Below, piece by piece: positions 19,658 through 27,934 of a stretch of 33,379 bases of DNA; within the stretch, counting starts at the first letter, position 1; each line of letters begins with the position of its first letter. This DNA is from Burkholderiaceae bacterium. GTDB lineage: Bacteria > Pseudomonadota > Gammaproteobacteria > Burkholderiales > Burkholderiaceae. A program made the position numbers and the translations under genes. Location of the stretch: contig CANKKB010000005.1 of assembly GCA_947482555.1 (NCBI GenBank), positions 1 through 33,379 of the forward strand, written 5' to 3'. The notes under the pieces were generated by a model. The model was given only the letters and a program-made list of their open reading frames with translations, ran no database searches and had not been told where the DNA came from.

Positions 19658-19966
19658 TTACGCCTTTGGATTCATGCGATAAAAGACCAATAAGTCATTT
19701 CTTTGAATCGGTTCAGCTAGATCGGCCTGAATATCGTTCAAGAAAGCGGCAAAGTCAGCGGTATCTTCTAGGGAAGCTGCATCGGCTGCATTTTCCCAAA
19801 TACCAAAGCCTTCAATATTATTTTGCGCTTGATTACCAACAATAATGACATCGTGTAGATCGGGGTGATGTGCCATGACTTGCTCTGCAAATTGATGATA
19901 GCGATCGCATACTTTTTTGAAGGACCCTGGCTTTGATTTTAGTGATATGTGGCCAACATGTGACAT
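19658..19966 (-). CDS. ABM-like (antibiotic biosynthesis monooxygenase fold) protein
   Basis: GHISLKSKPGSFKKVCDRYHQFAEQVMAHHPDLHDVIIVGNQ...FGIWENAADA. Confidence 0.6.
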   Translation of the reverse strand: MSHVGHISLKSKPGSFKKVCDRYHQFAEQVMAHHPDLHDVIIVGNQAQNNIEGFGIWENAADAASLEDTADFAAFLNDIQADLAEPIQRNDLLVFYRMNPKA

Positions 19967-20093
19967 AGATATGCTTTCTTTAAGTTAGTAATAAAATTGC
20001 TCGGTGGATCAATTTAAGGGTGATTGACTACTTTACTATAGGAATGCTATCGGCAACTTAATCCAGGGCACTATTAATCTTAAATCTCAACTA

Positions 20094-20498
20094 ATGAATA
20101 TTACCTATTCCCGTGCAACCCAAATTTCTGTTAAAGAAGCGATTGATCTTTATGTTAGATCGACACTTAGTGAAAGGCGCCCAATTCATAGTCATCAGAT
20201 ATTTGAGAATATGTTCAAGCATGCCAATTTAATCGTCTCTGCATGGGATGAGGATAAGCTCGTTGGTATTGCCCGCTCATTAACCGATTTCTCCCATGTT
20301 ACCTATTTATCAGACTTAGCGGTAGATGTTCAATACCAAAAGATGGGTATTGGGAAAGGGCTAATAGAAGGGACGAAATTGAATCTAGAGCCTGGGTATA
20401 TGTTGGTTCTGCTGGCCGCACCTAAAGCAAGGGAATACTATGGGCCTCTTGGCTTCGAACAGCACCCAAGCGCGTGGGTACTTAAGAAAGCGCTTTAA
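20094..20498 (+). CDS. GNAT family N-acetyltransferase
   Basis: LVGIARSLTDFSHVTYLSDLAVDVQYQKMGIGKGLIEGTK. Confidence 0.9.
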   Translation: MNITYSRATQISVKEAIDLYVRSTLSERRPIHSHQIFENMFKHANLIVSAWDEDKLVGIARSLTDFSHVTYLSDLAVDVQYQKMGIGKGLIEGTKLNLEPGYMLVLLAAPKAREYYGPLGFEQHPSAWVLKKAL

Positions 20499-20510
20499 AT
20501 ACGATGAACA

Positions 20511-21005
20511 TCATCTAGCGTATTTAATTAATTCTGCATAATCTTCTTCAAAAACCTCACCAACTTCTTTATAAATCAACTTATTTTTTGAGTCGATAAT
20601 CAGCAGTACGGGTACTCCACGAATTTTGCCAATTGCTTGATTGAGCTCAGCTGTCATCATTGCCGCCGGAAAACTATATTGGTTTTGTCGCATATATTCT
20701 TTGGCAATGGCCGGCGTTTTATCAATGGAAATAGTTAGGATATTCATTGATCCAGGAGAGATTTGCTTCGAGAATTTTTCTAGGTAGGTATTTTGGCGCT
20801 TACAAAATGGACACCATGATGCCCATAATTGAATGAGCGTATTTTTTGTATTATTTTTGGGGATTTCAAAATAAGTGCCATCTAGGGTTTGTATCTTTTC
20901 TAACGGCAGTGTTTGACCAATCTCGATTGCTATTACTGCGCTCGGAATTGCAAAAGAAGCGATAAAAATAAAAACAGCAATACGAGTTTTGATTGGCCTT
21001 AGCAT
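20511..21005 (-). CDS. TlpA-like thioredoxin-fold protein
   Basis: LIQLWASWCPFCKRQNTYLEKFSKQ (CPFC), IRGVPVLLIID. Confidence 0.9.
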   Translation of the reverse strand: MLRPIKTRIAVFIFIASFAIPSAVIAIEIGQTLPLEKIQTLDGTYFEIPKNNTKNTLIQLWASWCPFCKRQNTYLEKFSKQISPGSMNILTISIDKTPAIAKEYMRQNQYSFPAAMMTAELNQAIGKIRGVPVLLIIDSKNKLIYKEVGEVFEEDYAELIKYAR

Positions 21006-21154
21006 TTTGGGTATTGAAATAGAGTCGATTCAATTGACACATTAACTAATGCTTAATGTACTCCAAAAGACACCGCCAAAAGAAAAAATCTGTATGGGCA
21101 GCGCAATATTGGCATTCGGTAAGGCGACACTAATCCAAACAGGCCCATGAAGTC

Positions 21155-21991
21155 TCAAATAATTGGCGCAACTTCTGCTCCATGAGGTCTTTTATATCGG
21201 TTATAAGACCACATATATTGATTTGGTTTGGAGATGATCATCTCCTCAAAATATTGATTCATCAGACCACAGGCTTCGTCTAAACATAAGGGGTAGCTTT
21301 CTATCATTAGCCGAGTCTTTATGAGCCAACCTTTACCAAGCCTAAGCCTTTCGGCGCTGACGAAAAGCGTAGCCACATTGGGTTGTCGAGCTAATTTTGC
21401 TGGAAAGGAAGTGGTGTAAGCGTATTGATTAAAAAATTTAGCCCAGACTCCATCTCCTGCGCTAGGGACCTGATCAGCGAGGATACCAACCACCTCGCTC
21501 TTCAGTAATGCGCGTTTGATTTTGCGCACACCACTAAGATTTGCTTCAACAAATTCCATTTGGGGATGCTGACGTAATTTAAGTATTAACCTATTAAGCC
21601 AGAGTTTTCGGGACGGACGGTACATTACAGTAGCTCTCATGTGCTGAGCAAAAATTCTTGGCACTATTTCAAAACCGCCTAAATGGGTGGCTAAGATAAT
21701 TAAGCCCCCATCACTTTTAGACAATGCAATAATTTGCTTCAAGTGTTCAACGCTTGTTTTTACGATAGATGCTTTGGGGTGCCCCCAGATCCATAAAGTA
21801 TCGGCATAAATCATTCCGGATTCGATAGCTGCTCTCCAGGGGCTAGATTTAAAGCCGGAGTAATGTGCCGCACTGAGGTGATTTTTATTTAAGCGCCTTC
21901 GATAATGCGCAGAGCTTAAATAAACTGACAACCCTATGCCGGCTCCCATGACCTGCAAAACAGCCAAAGGTAGGGCACTAAAAAGACTCAA
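21155..21991 (-). CDS. LpxL-family lysophospholipid/lipid A acyltransferase
   Basis: LIILATHLGGFEIVPR, TVMYRPSRKLWLNRLI, GILADQVPSAGDGVWAKFF, QYMWSYNRYKRP. Confidence 0.88.
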   Translation of the reverse strand: MSLFSALPLAVLQVMGAGIGLSVYLSSAHYRRRLNKNHLSAAHYSGFKSSPWRAAIESGMIYADTLWIWGHPKASIVKTSVEHLKQIIALSKSDGGLIILATHLGGFEIVPRIFAQHMRATVMYRPSRKLWLNRLILKLRQHPQMEFVEANLSGVRKIKRALLKSEVVGILADQVPSAGDGVWAKFFNQYAYTTSFPAKLARQPNVATLFVSAERLRLGKGWLIKTRLMIESYPLCLDEACGLMNQYFEEMIISKPNQYMWSYNRYKRPHGAEVAPII

Positions 21992-22050
21992 TATGAATTA
22001 CAACATTGGCCATTCTAGACCTTATAAGAATAACTGCTTAAAGACGGTTT

Positions 22051-22090
22051 TGAGGTGCCGGGCTGAATCGAACCGCTGACACAAAGATTT
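22051..22090 (-). repeat. Degenerate tRNA-Phe 3'-half remnant (scar F)
   Basis: gaggtgccgggctgaatcgaaccgctgacacaaagatttt aligns to ggtggcccggggcggaatcgaaccaccgacacaaggatttt of scars A/B with several substitutions. Confidence 0.65.
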
Positions 22091-22091
22091 T

Positions 22092-22481
22092 TTATTCAGT
22101 CTTTTGGCGCTTAGCAATTTCTCTATTGATTTCCTCAAGCATAGATTTATTTGGCGAGATCCAATAGCCTCCTGATTTATTCACCATGTAAGTTAATGCT
22201 TCAGAAAATTGCTCAACTGATAACTCTTTCTTGCCACCTCTTAGCGGCATTGCTCTTACGCCTACATAACCATGTGCAGTAATGATTATCTGTCCTTCGC
22301 TAATTAATTTTTTCCAAGCATTTTGATCGCCTATTTTTGGAGCATTTGCGACTCCTGAGCTATGGCAAGCAGCACAGACCTCTTTATAAATGTGTGCGCC
22401 ACTAGCATTTTTTTCTTTGGCAAAAATAGACGTGGAAAAAACTAGGGTAATGATTAAGCATAGGGTGAATTGAATCTTCAT
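22092..22481 (-). CDS. c-type cytochrome (monoheme)
   Basis: Signal peptide; EVCAACHSSGVANAPKIGDQNAW; stop codon immediately beside scar F. Confidence 0.88.
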   Translation of the reverse strand: MKIQFTLCLIITLVFSTSIFAKEKNASGAHIYKEVCAACHSSGVANAPKIGDQNAWKKLISEGQIIITAHGYVGVRAMPLRGGKKELSVEQFSEALTYMVNKSGGYWISPNKSMLEEINREIAKRQKTE

Positions 22482-22506
22482 TAATAAAGCCTTAAAACGA
22501 CAATAA

Positions 22507-23154
22507 TTATTGAGTTAATGTAGGTAAAGAGCCGCTGACTACGAGATAAAAACAATACGTCCATACGATAGCTAGACCAGTGCCAACCCAATACATTGGG
22601 TACCGAATTGCTTGCTCTGGCATGCCTTGTTTATTTCCAGTAACCATAGCCCTCACTAAATTTTCTTTTTGTAAAAAGCTCATGATGATTGCAGCGGCTA
22701 TATGAATCACAACAATAATTAACGTGAGATTGGCAATTGCTTCATGTGCTCCGTTCATGAGGTCCCCAAGAAACTCTCTGACGCTCCAATAGCCGGTTAA
22801 GCCAATGAGTAGGATCAACACCATCAATGAAATCATTGCCAAAGCGCCCGCGGGATTATGTCCAATCCCAGGATGTTGGTTGCCTGTTAATAGTGACTTG
22901 ATATGACAAATCGTTTCTACAGGGCCTTTAATAAACTGAGTAAAACGAGCATACTTAGTGCCAACTATTCCCCAAATGATTCTAAACAGCACTAAGGCGC
23001 AAGCGGAGTACCCAAACGCATAGTGAATCATTTGCTGCGCCTCACTTTCAGAAGTGAGCCAAGCGCCCGTAAATGAAACCACCAAAAGCCAATGAAAGAC
23101 TCGGACAGGAAAATCCCAAACTAGAACTGTTTGTTTTGGCTTAGAAGAAATCAT
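22507..23154 (-). CDS. Cytochrome b561-type membrane protein
   Basis: VWDFPVRVFHWLLVVSFTGAWLTSE, four TM segments with conserved His. Confidence 0.88.
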   Translation of the reverse strand: MISSKPKQTVLVWDFPVRVFHWLLVVSFTGAWLTSESEAQQMIHYAFGYSACALVLFRIIWGIVGTKYARFTQFIKGPVETICHIKSLLTGNQHPGIGHNPAGALAMISLMVLILLIGLTGYWSVREFLGDLMNGAHEAIANLTLIIVVIHIAAAIIMSFLQKENLVRAMVTGNKQGMPEQAIRYPMYWVGTGLAIVWTYCFYLVVSGSLPTLTQ

Positions 23155-23609
23155 TTTGCTGGTATCCGAATATTGTCTTCATTAAAAATGCCTTTGGCGG
23201 CATCCGTATGACAAGCAGCACAATTGGCTGGACTCTTAACCCCCGCTCTTTTCCAGACCTCAGCCCTTACCTCATCATGCTTACGAATAAACCAAGCAGT
23301 TTTAGTGATGCGATTCTCTGGAGCAAAAGCCGCATACTTTTGCTTTGTAGCGGCATTTTTAAGTAGCCACTGAGTAATTTCAGATTCAGTTTTCGCATCA
23401 AGGCTTGCGTCTGTACCAAAATGCTTATCCAGACCAGACATGATATTTTGCCAATTCTTCTGAGTCAATAATCCGGGCGGGTATGCCATGTGACAGCTAG
23501 CACACTCTGCCTCATATGACTTAGGAGTATCAGCTGGCATGGCCATTCTTGCTGCAGAAGCTGGTATTGCTAATAAGGCTAATAATGATAGGAGAAAGTA
23601 GGTTTTCAT
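23151..23609 (-). CDS. Diheme cytochrome c (DHC-like)
   Basis: YEAECASCHMAYPPGLL and ANCAACHTDA: two CXXCH. Confidence 0.9.
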   Translation of the reverse strand: MKTYFLLSLLALLAIPASAARMAMPADTPKSYEAECASCHMAYPPGLLTQKNWQNIMSGLDKHFGTDASLDAKTESEITQWLLKNAATKQKYAAFAPENRITKTAWFIRKHDEVRAEVWKRAGVKSPANCAACHTDAAKGIFNEDNIRIPAK

Positions 23610-23616
23610 AAGCGCC

Positions 23617-24000
23617 CTATTTAACCGTCAATAGCCAAGAGAGTACATCGGCTTTTTCTTGGGCGGCGCACTCCCGACCGAGTACATCATTACAGTTGCG
23701 CTTAAACCACTTTTCAACCTTAGCTTGATCAGTAAATCTATCAAGGTTGCTATTGGGCGATAAAGGCTTAATAAGCTTACCTGTAACGATATGCTTGGTA
23801 TCGTGATTGGGGGGGGCTTCATGACAAGAAGCGCAACTCCACTCTTTGCCATGTTTCGCATTAAATAATTGTTCGCCGCGAGCTGAAGATGCCTTGCCGG
23901 ACTGAGACTCGTATCCCTTTAATAAATCTTGCGGGCTTGCTGCAACAGCCGCCCCAATTAAACCAAGAAATGCCAAAACTAAAACTATTTTTTTCTGCAT
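23617..24000 (-). CDS. DUF1924 / sphaeroides heme protein (SHP)-like monoheme cytochrome
   Basis: GEQLFNAKHGKEWSCASCHEAPPNHDTKHIVTGKLIKPLSPNSNLDRFTDQAKVEKWFKRNC. Confidence 0.85.
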   Translation of the reverse strand: MQKKIVLVLAFLGLIGAAVAASPQDLLKGYESQSGKASSARGEQLFNAKHGKEWSCASCHEAPPNHDTKHIVTGKLIKPLSPNSNLDRFTDQAKVEKWFKRNCNDVLGRECAAQEKADVLSWLLTVK

Positions 24001-24087
24001 GCTACTTTATCCGATATATCTAACTTTTTAAGTATGCACTCATTAAGTGACGTAATATGAGTATTAAAATAATAATGAACTTCTTTC

Positions 24088-24101
24088 ATGATTTAGATCA
24101 A
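24088..24101. promoter_or_regulatory. FNR-like site upstream of the SHP/DHC/cyt b operon
   Basis: ATGATTTAGATCAA, one mismatch to TTGAT-N4-ATCAA, ~90 bp upstream of 24000. Confidence 0.5.
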
Positions 24102-24210
24102 ATAAAGTAGGGGTGTCTTAAACCACATTGACTAACGCAAATATGTGAACTAGATGCGTCCTTTTATATAGCATCATTGCACGCAAAAAATAACTTTGCG
24201 CCCCGCAAAT

Positions 24211-24236
24211 AAAAAACCACCCGCAGGTGGTTTTAA
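24211..24236 (-). terminator. Rho-independent hairpin associated with tRNA-Phe scar A
   Basis: AAAACCACC-CGCA-GGTGGTTTT, 9-bp stem, immediately 3' of the tRNA remnant on the minus strand. Confidence 0.75.
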
Positions 24237-24243
24237 TGTTTCT

Positions 24244-24288
24244 TGGTGGCCCGGGGCGGAATCGAACCACCGACACAAGGATTTTCAA
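24244..24288 (-). repeat. tRNA-Phe 3'-half remnant (scar A): anticodon loop to CCA
   Basis: Reverse complement TTGAAAATCCTTGTGTCGGTGGTTCGATTCCGCCCCGGGCCACCA; 5' half absent; identical 45 bp to scar B. Confidence 0.85.
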
Positions 24289-24473
24289 ATATTCTCCGAT
24301 AGGCCGCTTTCGCTTTGATTTCAAGGGCTTGAGTCACCAGTCTCGACTTGTCAAAAAATTGTGCGTCCTTGTGCCGGTCAAATTTGGCAATGAAATCAGA
24401 ATCATGCGAGGGGCAATTTTTCTGTGTGTGCAGATTGTGTTGCCATTCCTGCGCCAGTCAACCACCATAGTGT

Positions 24474-24504
24474 CTTGTAATGTCGTTTTAAACGACATTA
24501 CAAG
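24474..24504. repeat. 31-bp perfect palindrome (15-bp arms, 1-nt centre)
   Basis: CTTGTAATGTCGTTT-T-AAACGACATTACAAG. Confidence 0.95.
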
Positions 24505-24566
24505 TTGCTAGAATCTAAGAAACGTCGCTTAAATAAACACTCAGCCAGAACAGGGGTCGCCTGACT

Positions 24567-25490
24567 CTATTTCTTATTAACTAACGAAACGCCTAAGACT
24601 GCGATAAGGCCGCCCACGGCCATTGAAATTAATATCGGCTCGCCAAGTAATATTGCCGAAAACAGAACACCAAATGCCGGAACCAAGTTAGTAAAAATTG
24701 CTGTGCGTGATGGTCCTACCGTTTGAATGCCTTGGTAATACCAAATAAATGGGAGAACAGTTCCAAAAGCACCTAAGTAGAAAACTGAAGTCCATACACG
24801 CCAATCTAGAAGCATCCAATCAATATCTTTGAACTCGCGAACAGCGCCAATACTTAAAAATACAAATCCCCATAAAGTGCTGTAAGTAGTGGTAACAATA
24901 GGTGAAAGCGTCTCTAAGACCTTGCGTGAAATTAATGTGCAAGTGGCCCAACTCAAAACAGCGCCAAGCATCATTAATTCGCCCAACCCAAGTGATTGAC
25001 TGATATCGGCAATGCCCCCAATCAAATCGCCACGCGTAATCACAACAATGGCGCCAAGAAGCGCAACCACGATGCCTATCCAACGACGCAAGCCAAGCCT
25101 CTCACTAAAAATGAGACCTGCCAAAATAGCAGTCACGATTGGAGTAAGACTTACAAATAAAGAGGTGCGCCCTGCAGGCACTCTTGCTAATGCGCCAAAA
25201 AAACAGATGTTGTAAAGAAAAATACCTGTAAAGCCTAAAACGGCAGTTAGCAATATTTGCTCGCGATTTAAGCGTGGCAACTTTCCTTCCATTTTTACCG
25301 CAACAATTACCAACAATATTGACGCAACAAAGAACCTGCCAAATGCCGCGGTCATTAATGGCAAGGACTGGGCCAGAAACCTTCCCGCGATAAAAGTTCC
25401 GCCCCAGAATGCAGCAACCATAACCAGCTTGAATGCCAGCAAAGGCGTCATTACTGAAAGATTGGCTATTTTCATTTTCGAAGAATACAT
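24567..25490 (-). CDS. EamA/DMT-family transporter (second copy in window)
   Basis: MVAAFWGGTFIAGRFLAQSLPLMTAAFGRFFVAS; ten hydrophobic segments. Confidence 0.85.
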   Translation of the reverse strand: MYSSKMKIANLSVMTPLLAFKLVMVAAFWGGTFIAGRFLAQSLPLMTAAFGRFFVASILLVIVAVKMEGKLPRLNREQILLTAVLGFTGIFLYNICFFGALARVPAGRTSLFVSLTPIVTAILAGLIFSERLGLRRWIGIVVALLGAIVVITRGDLIGGIADISQSLGLGELMMLGAVLSWATCTLISRKVLETLSPIVTTTYSTLWGFVFLSIGAVREFKDIDWMLLDWRVWTSVFYLGAFGTVLPFIWYYQGIQTVGPSRTAIFTNLVPAFGVLFSAILLGEPILISMAVGGLIAVLGVSLVNKK

Positions 25491-25516
25491 TACGAGAACT
25501 AATGCCAGCCCAAATG

Positions 25517-25539
25517 TAAAACCACCCGAAGGTGGTTTT
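25517..25539 (-). terminator. Hairpin terminator of the same family as those beside tRNA scars A and B
   Basis: AAAACCACC-CGAA-GGTGGTTTT; no recognisable tRNA piece attached. Confidence 0.65.
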
Positions 25540-25567
25540 ACAATTCATACTAAATTGGTAAACAAGT

Positions 25568-25924
25568 CTAACTGCTTATTGGCTCACCATATTTATTAGC
25601 ATCCTTCTCACCATCAGATACAAACCAAACAATAAGCAGAATGATGCCGATAATTGTGAAGGCGAGTAGCTGCCACCATCCACTTCTGCCAGTATCATGC
25701 AGCCTCCTTGCACCAACAGCGATGCTTGGCAGCAATAATGCCAAGGAAACTAGGCCAGTAAGCATGTTGCCAGAGTCTCCCAGAGTTAGACTACCAACGA
25801 TTGATGCTCCCCAGGTTAGCAGTATTTGAAACAAATAAAACCACCAATATTCACCTCTAGTGGCCCTGCCTTGAAAATTTGCGTATTTTCCCATGCATGA
25901 TGCAATAGCTTGGCTAAATCCCAT
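25568..25924 (-). CDS. DUF805 family membrane protein
   Basis: YANFQGRATRGEYWWFYLFQILL...SIAVGARRLHDTGRSGWWQLL. Confidence 0.92.
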   Translation of the reverse strand: MGFSQAIASCMGKYANFQGRATRGEYWWFYLFQILLTWGASIVGSLTLGDSGNMLTGLVSLALLLPSIAVGARRLHDTGRSGWWQLLAFTIIGIILLIVWFVSDGEKDANKYGEPISS

Positions 25925-26055
25925 ATCATCTCCCGTTAAATTTATATTTCTTTGTAGTTATATCTTATAATAACTATAACTAACCCTGCCATGAGACTCG
26001 TTGCCCTATTCTCACCGAGACTAATGGGGTCTAATCCTGTCGGGCCTTAAAAGAA

Positions 26056-26078
26056 AATAGCCCAACAAGTGGGCTATT
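26056..26078. terminator. Hairpin beside tRNA scar C
   Basis: AATAGCCCA-N5-TGGGCTATT. Confidence 0.65.
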
Positions 26079-26086
26079 GAGATTCT

Positions 26087-26120
26087 TGGTGGCTCGAGGC
26101 GTAATCGACCAGGGCCTAGG
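26087..26120 (-). repeat. tRNA 3'-end remnant, class II (scar C), degenerate
   Basis: tggtggctcgaggcgtaatcgaccagggcctagg; shares CCAGGGCC(T)AGG with scars D and E. Confidence 0.6.
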
Positions 26121-26285
26121 AAATCCATCCACCTAGCGCTGATACACCATTACATTAATGCCACACGCCATCGGTACTTGAATAATCGAAAGAGATAGGT
26201 TGGCAGGCTGAAACATGGGGAAATTAGAGACCTCTACTATTAAATTTTTGGTATCCTGAATCTTTCTATTTCAACTTATTTTCCC

Positions 26286-26606
26286 TTGAGTATTTACTGG
26301 CTATCACTCTTTTTGGCAGGTTTTGTGGAGATTGGCTTGCCGCTTGGCTTAAAGCTCTATGGCCTCCCTAATATGAAAATATGGGGCATCGTTTTGGCCC
26401 TTATTAGCACGACGCTAAGCGGAATACTTCTCTTGTTTTCACTTAAGGAAATTCCTATTGGAACAGCCTATGCCATATGGACTTCTATTGGCGCTGTTGG
26501 CACTTTCACTATTGGTGTTCTAGTTTTTGGAGACCCTAATATTCCGATACGCTGGTTTGGTGTTGCATTCATCTTACTTGGAGTTATTTTGCTAAAGATT
26601 GGATAG
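26286..26606 (+). CDS. Small multidrug resistance (SMR; SugE/QacE-like) transporter
   Basis: YWLSLFLAGFVEIGLPLGLKL...IPIGTAYAIWTSIGAVGTFTIGVLVFG. Confidence 0.9.
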   Translation: MSIYWLSLFLAGFVEIGLPLGLKLYGLPNMKIWGIVLALISTTLSGILLLFSLKEIPIGTAYAIWTSIGAVGTFTIGVLVFGDPNIPIRWFGVAFILLGVILLKIG

Positions 26607-26623
26607 CCAAGCCCATAAAAGAA

Positions 26624-26648
26624 AATGCCCTGCACGAAGCAGGGCATT
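26624..26648. terminator. Hairpin beside tRNA scar D
   Basis: AATGCCCTGC-ACGAA-GCAGGGCATT. Confidence 0.8.
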
Positions 26649-26658
26649 ATTTAAATCT

Positions 26659-26694
26659 TGGTGGCCCGGGGCGGAATTGACCAGGGCCTTAGGA
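26659..26694 (-). repeat. tRNA 3'-end remnant, class II (scar D)
   Basis: tggtggcccggggcggaattgaccagggccttagga. Confidence 0.7.
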
Positions 26695-26715
26695 GACTCT
26701 CATCCTACCTCTAGA

Positions 26716-26934
26716 CTACTTCCAGCTAAGGTTCAATTTCTTATGCGAAGCGGCGCAATCTCTCAAATAGAGATTAATGAGGCTTTGATAAGGAATGCCA
26801 ACCTCTTCTGATACAGATTTGAAGTAGCTCACTGAATCCTCATCCAATCTAATAGTAATGGGCTTCTTAAGCATGGAAGCATATGGATTTTTACGAGCTT
26901 TTGAGAAATCATATTCTTTACGCATCTTCATCAC
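26716..26934 (-). CDS. brnA: BrnA-family antitoxin
   Basis: KKPITIRLDEDSVSYFKSVSEEVGIPYQSLINLYLRDCA ribbon-helix-helix; adjacent to BrnT. Confidence 0.85.
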   Translation of the reverse strand: MMKMRKEYDFSKARKNPYASMLKKPITIRLDEDSVSYFKSVSEEVGIPYQSLINLYLRDCAASHKKLNLSWK

Positions 26935-26936
26935 CT

Positions 26937-27215
26937 TTAATAAGCTTTTGACTCTTTAGGGCTTGCCTTACGAGCCGAAATAATACGAACGACATTGCCC
27001 TCGCTTCGATAACAATGGCAAACCAAAATCACACGAAGAGAATGGCTTACGCCCAGCAAAATAAATCTGTCTTCATCCTCCGAATGATCGGGATCGGAAA
27101 TTAACTTAGCACTTTCATCATAAAACACCGATTTTGCTTCTTCAAATGAAACGCCGTGTTTTTTCAGATTGGCTGAAGCTTTTCTGGGCTCCCATTCAAA
27201 TCGCAATGAAGTCAT
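26937..27215 (-). CDS. brnT: BrnT-family toxin
   Basis: FEWEPRKASANLKKHGVSFEEAKSVFYDESA...VVRIISARKASPKE. Confidence 0.92.
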   Translation of the reverse strand: MTSLRFEWEPRKASANLKKHGVSFEEAKSVFYDESAKLISDPDHSEDEDRFILLGVSHSLRVILVCHCYRSEGNVVRIISARKASPKESKAY

Positions 27216-27232
27216 ATGTACATTGTACATAT
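27214..27232. promoter_or_regulatory. Palindromic operator candidate of brnTA
   Basis: ATATGTACA-T-TGTACATAT, 19-bp perfect palindrome overlapping the brnT start codon. Confidence 0.65.
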
Positions 27233-27269
27233 ATCAATTAGAAGAAGCAAGTCCGCTCGATCAAAAGAA

Positions 27270-27294
27270 AATGCCCCGCACGAAGCAGGGCATT
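27270..27294. terminator. Hairpin beside tRNA scar E (near-identical to scar D hairpin)
   Basis: AATGCCCCGC-ACGAA-GCAGGGCATT. Confidence 0.8.
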
Positions 27295-27303
27295 ATTTGA
27301 GTT

Positions 27304-27339
27304 TGGTGGCCCGGGGCGGAATCGAACCAGGGCCGAGGA
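27304..27339 (-). repeat. tRNA 3'-end remnant, class II (scar E)
   Basis: tggtggcccggggcggaatcgaaccagggccgagga; the hairpin plus remnant forms an ~85-bp direct repeat with scar D. Confidence 0.7.
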
Positions 27340-27343
27340 TGCC

Positions 27344-27862
27344 TTATCCAAGCTCTGATTCATTAAAAGCATCTCTTATATACACAGGCAAATCTATTGA
27401 GGGCGGTCTAAAGCCCGACTGGTAAAACATGTCTCCAATATGGCCGCGATGAAATGCTTTGTGATTACAGATGTGAATCAGAATGTCGCCTCTTGTCATT
27501 TCTCCAGCACTGCCATCAACAAAGGAAAAATGAACCTTTTCATTAAGTAGCGACTCACTCATCGTGTCGGCATATTCAATATACCAATCACCCATTTCAT
27601 TCAACTTCTCCGCCAGTAACTCCAAAGAATCTGGCGACTCAGTAGTGCGAGACTTAAATCCGTGATCCATTCCAAGTAAATGGGCTCGCCATATTTGATC
27701 AACAATGGCGACATGTGCCAAAGCGAATGACATTCCGCCAAATGCCGCGGCACGCTGTTTAGTCACTTCCTCAGAAGGTAGGGCGGCTATGGCGTCCAAA
27801 AGCATATTGTTTGCCCACTTGTTATAGCGTGTGAGCATTCGGATATTTCGAACAGCAGACAT
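27344..27862 (-). CDS. DinB family protein
   Basis: RMLTRYNKWANNMLLDAIAALPSEEV, IVDQIWRAHLLG, ILIHICNHKAFHRGHIGDM; start corrected to MSAVRN (the supplied ORF reads through the tRNA scar). Confidence 0.88.
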   Translation of the reverse strand: MSAVRNIRMLTRYNKWANNMLLDAIAALPSEEVTKQRAAAFGGMSFALAHVAIVDQIWRAHLLGMDHGFKSRTTESPDSLELLAEKLNEMGDWYIEYADTMSESLLNEKVHFSFVDGSAGEMTRGDILIHICNHKAFHRGHIGDMFYQSGFRPPSIDLPVYIRDAFNESELG

Positions 27863-27903
27863 ATGGCCTCTTTTGGATAAGTCAGCACAGTCTAACAAAT
27901 GAA

Positions 27904-27927
27904 AAAACCACCCGAAGGTGGTTTTGG
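27904..27927 (-). terminator. Hairpin terminator of tRNA-Phe scar B
   Basis: AAAACCACC-CGAA-GGTGGTTTT. Confidence 0.75.
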
Positions 27928-27934
27928 TGTTTCT

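Noticed and set aside
24118-24324. ORF 68 aa ([29 protein letters not shown]...)
   Set aside because: It is translation through tRNA scar A and its terminator; the same [16 protein letters not shown] string appears where the DinB ORF reads through scar B.
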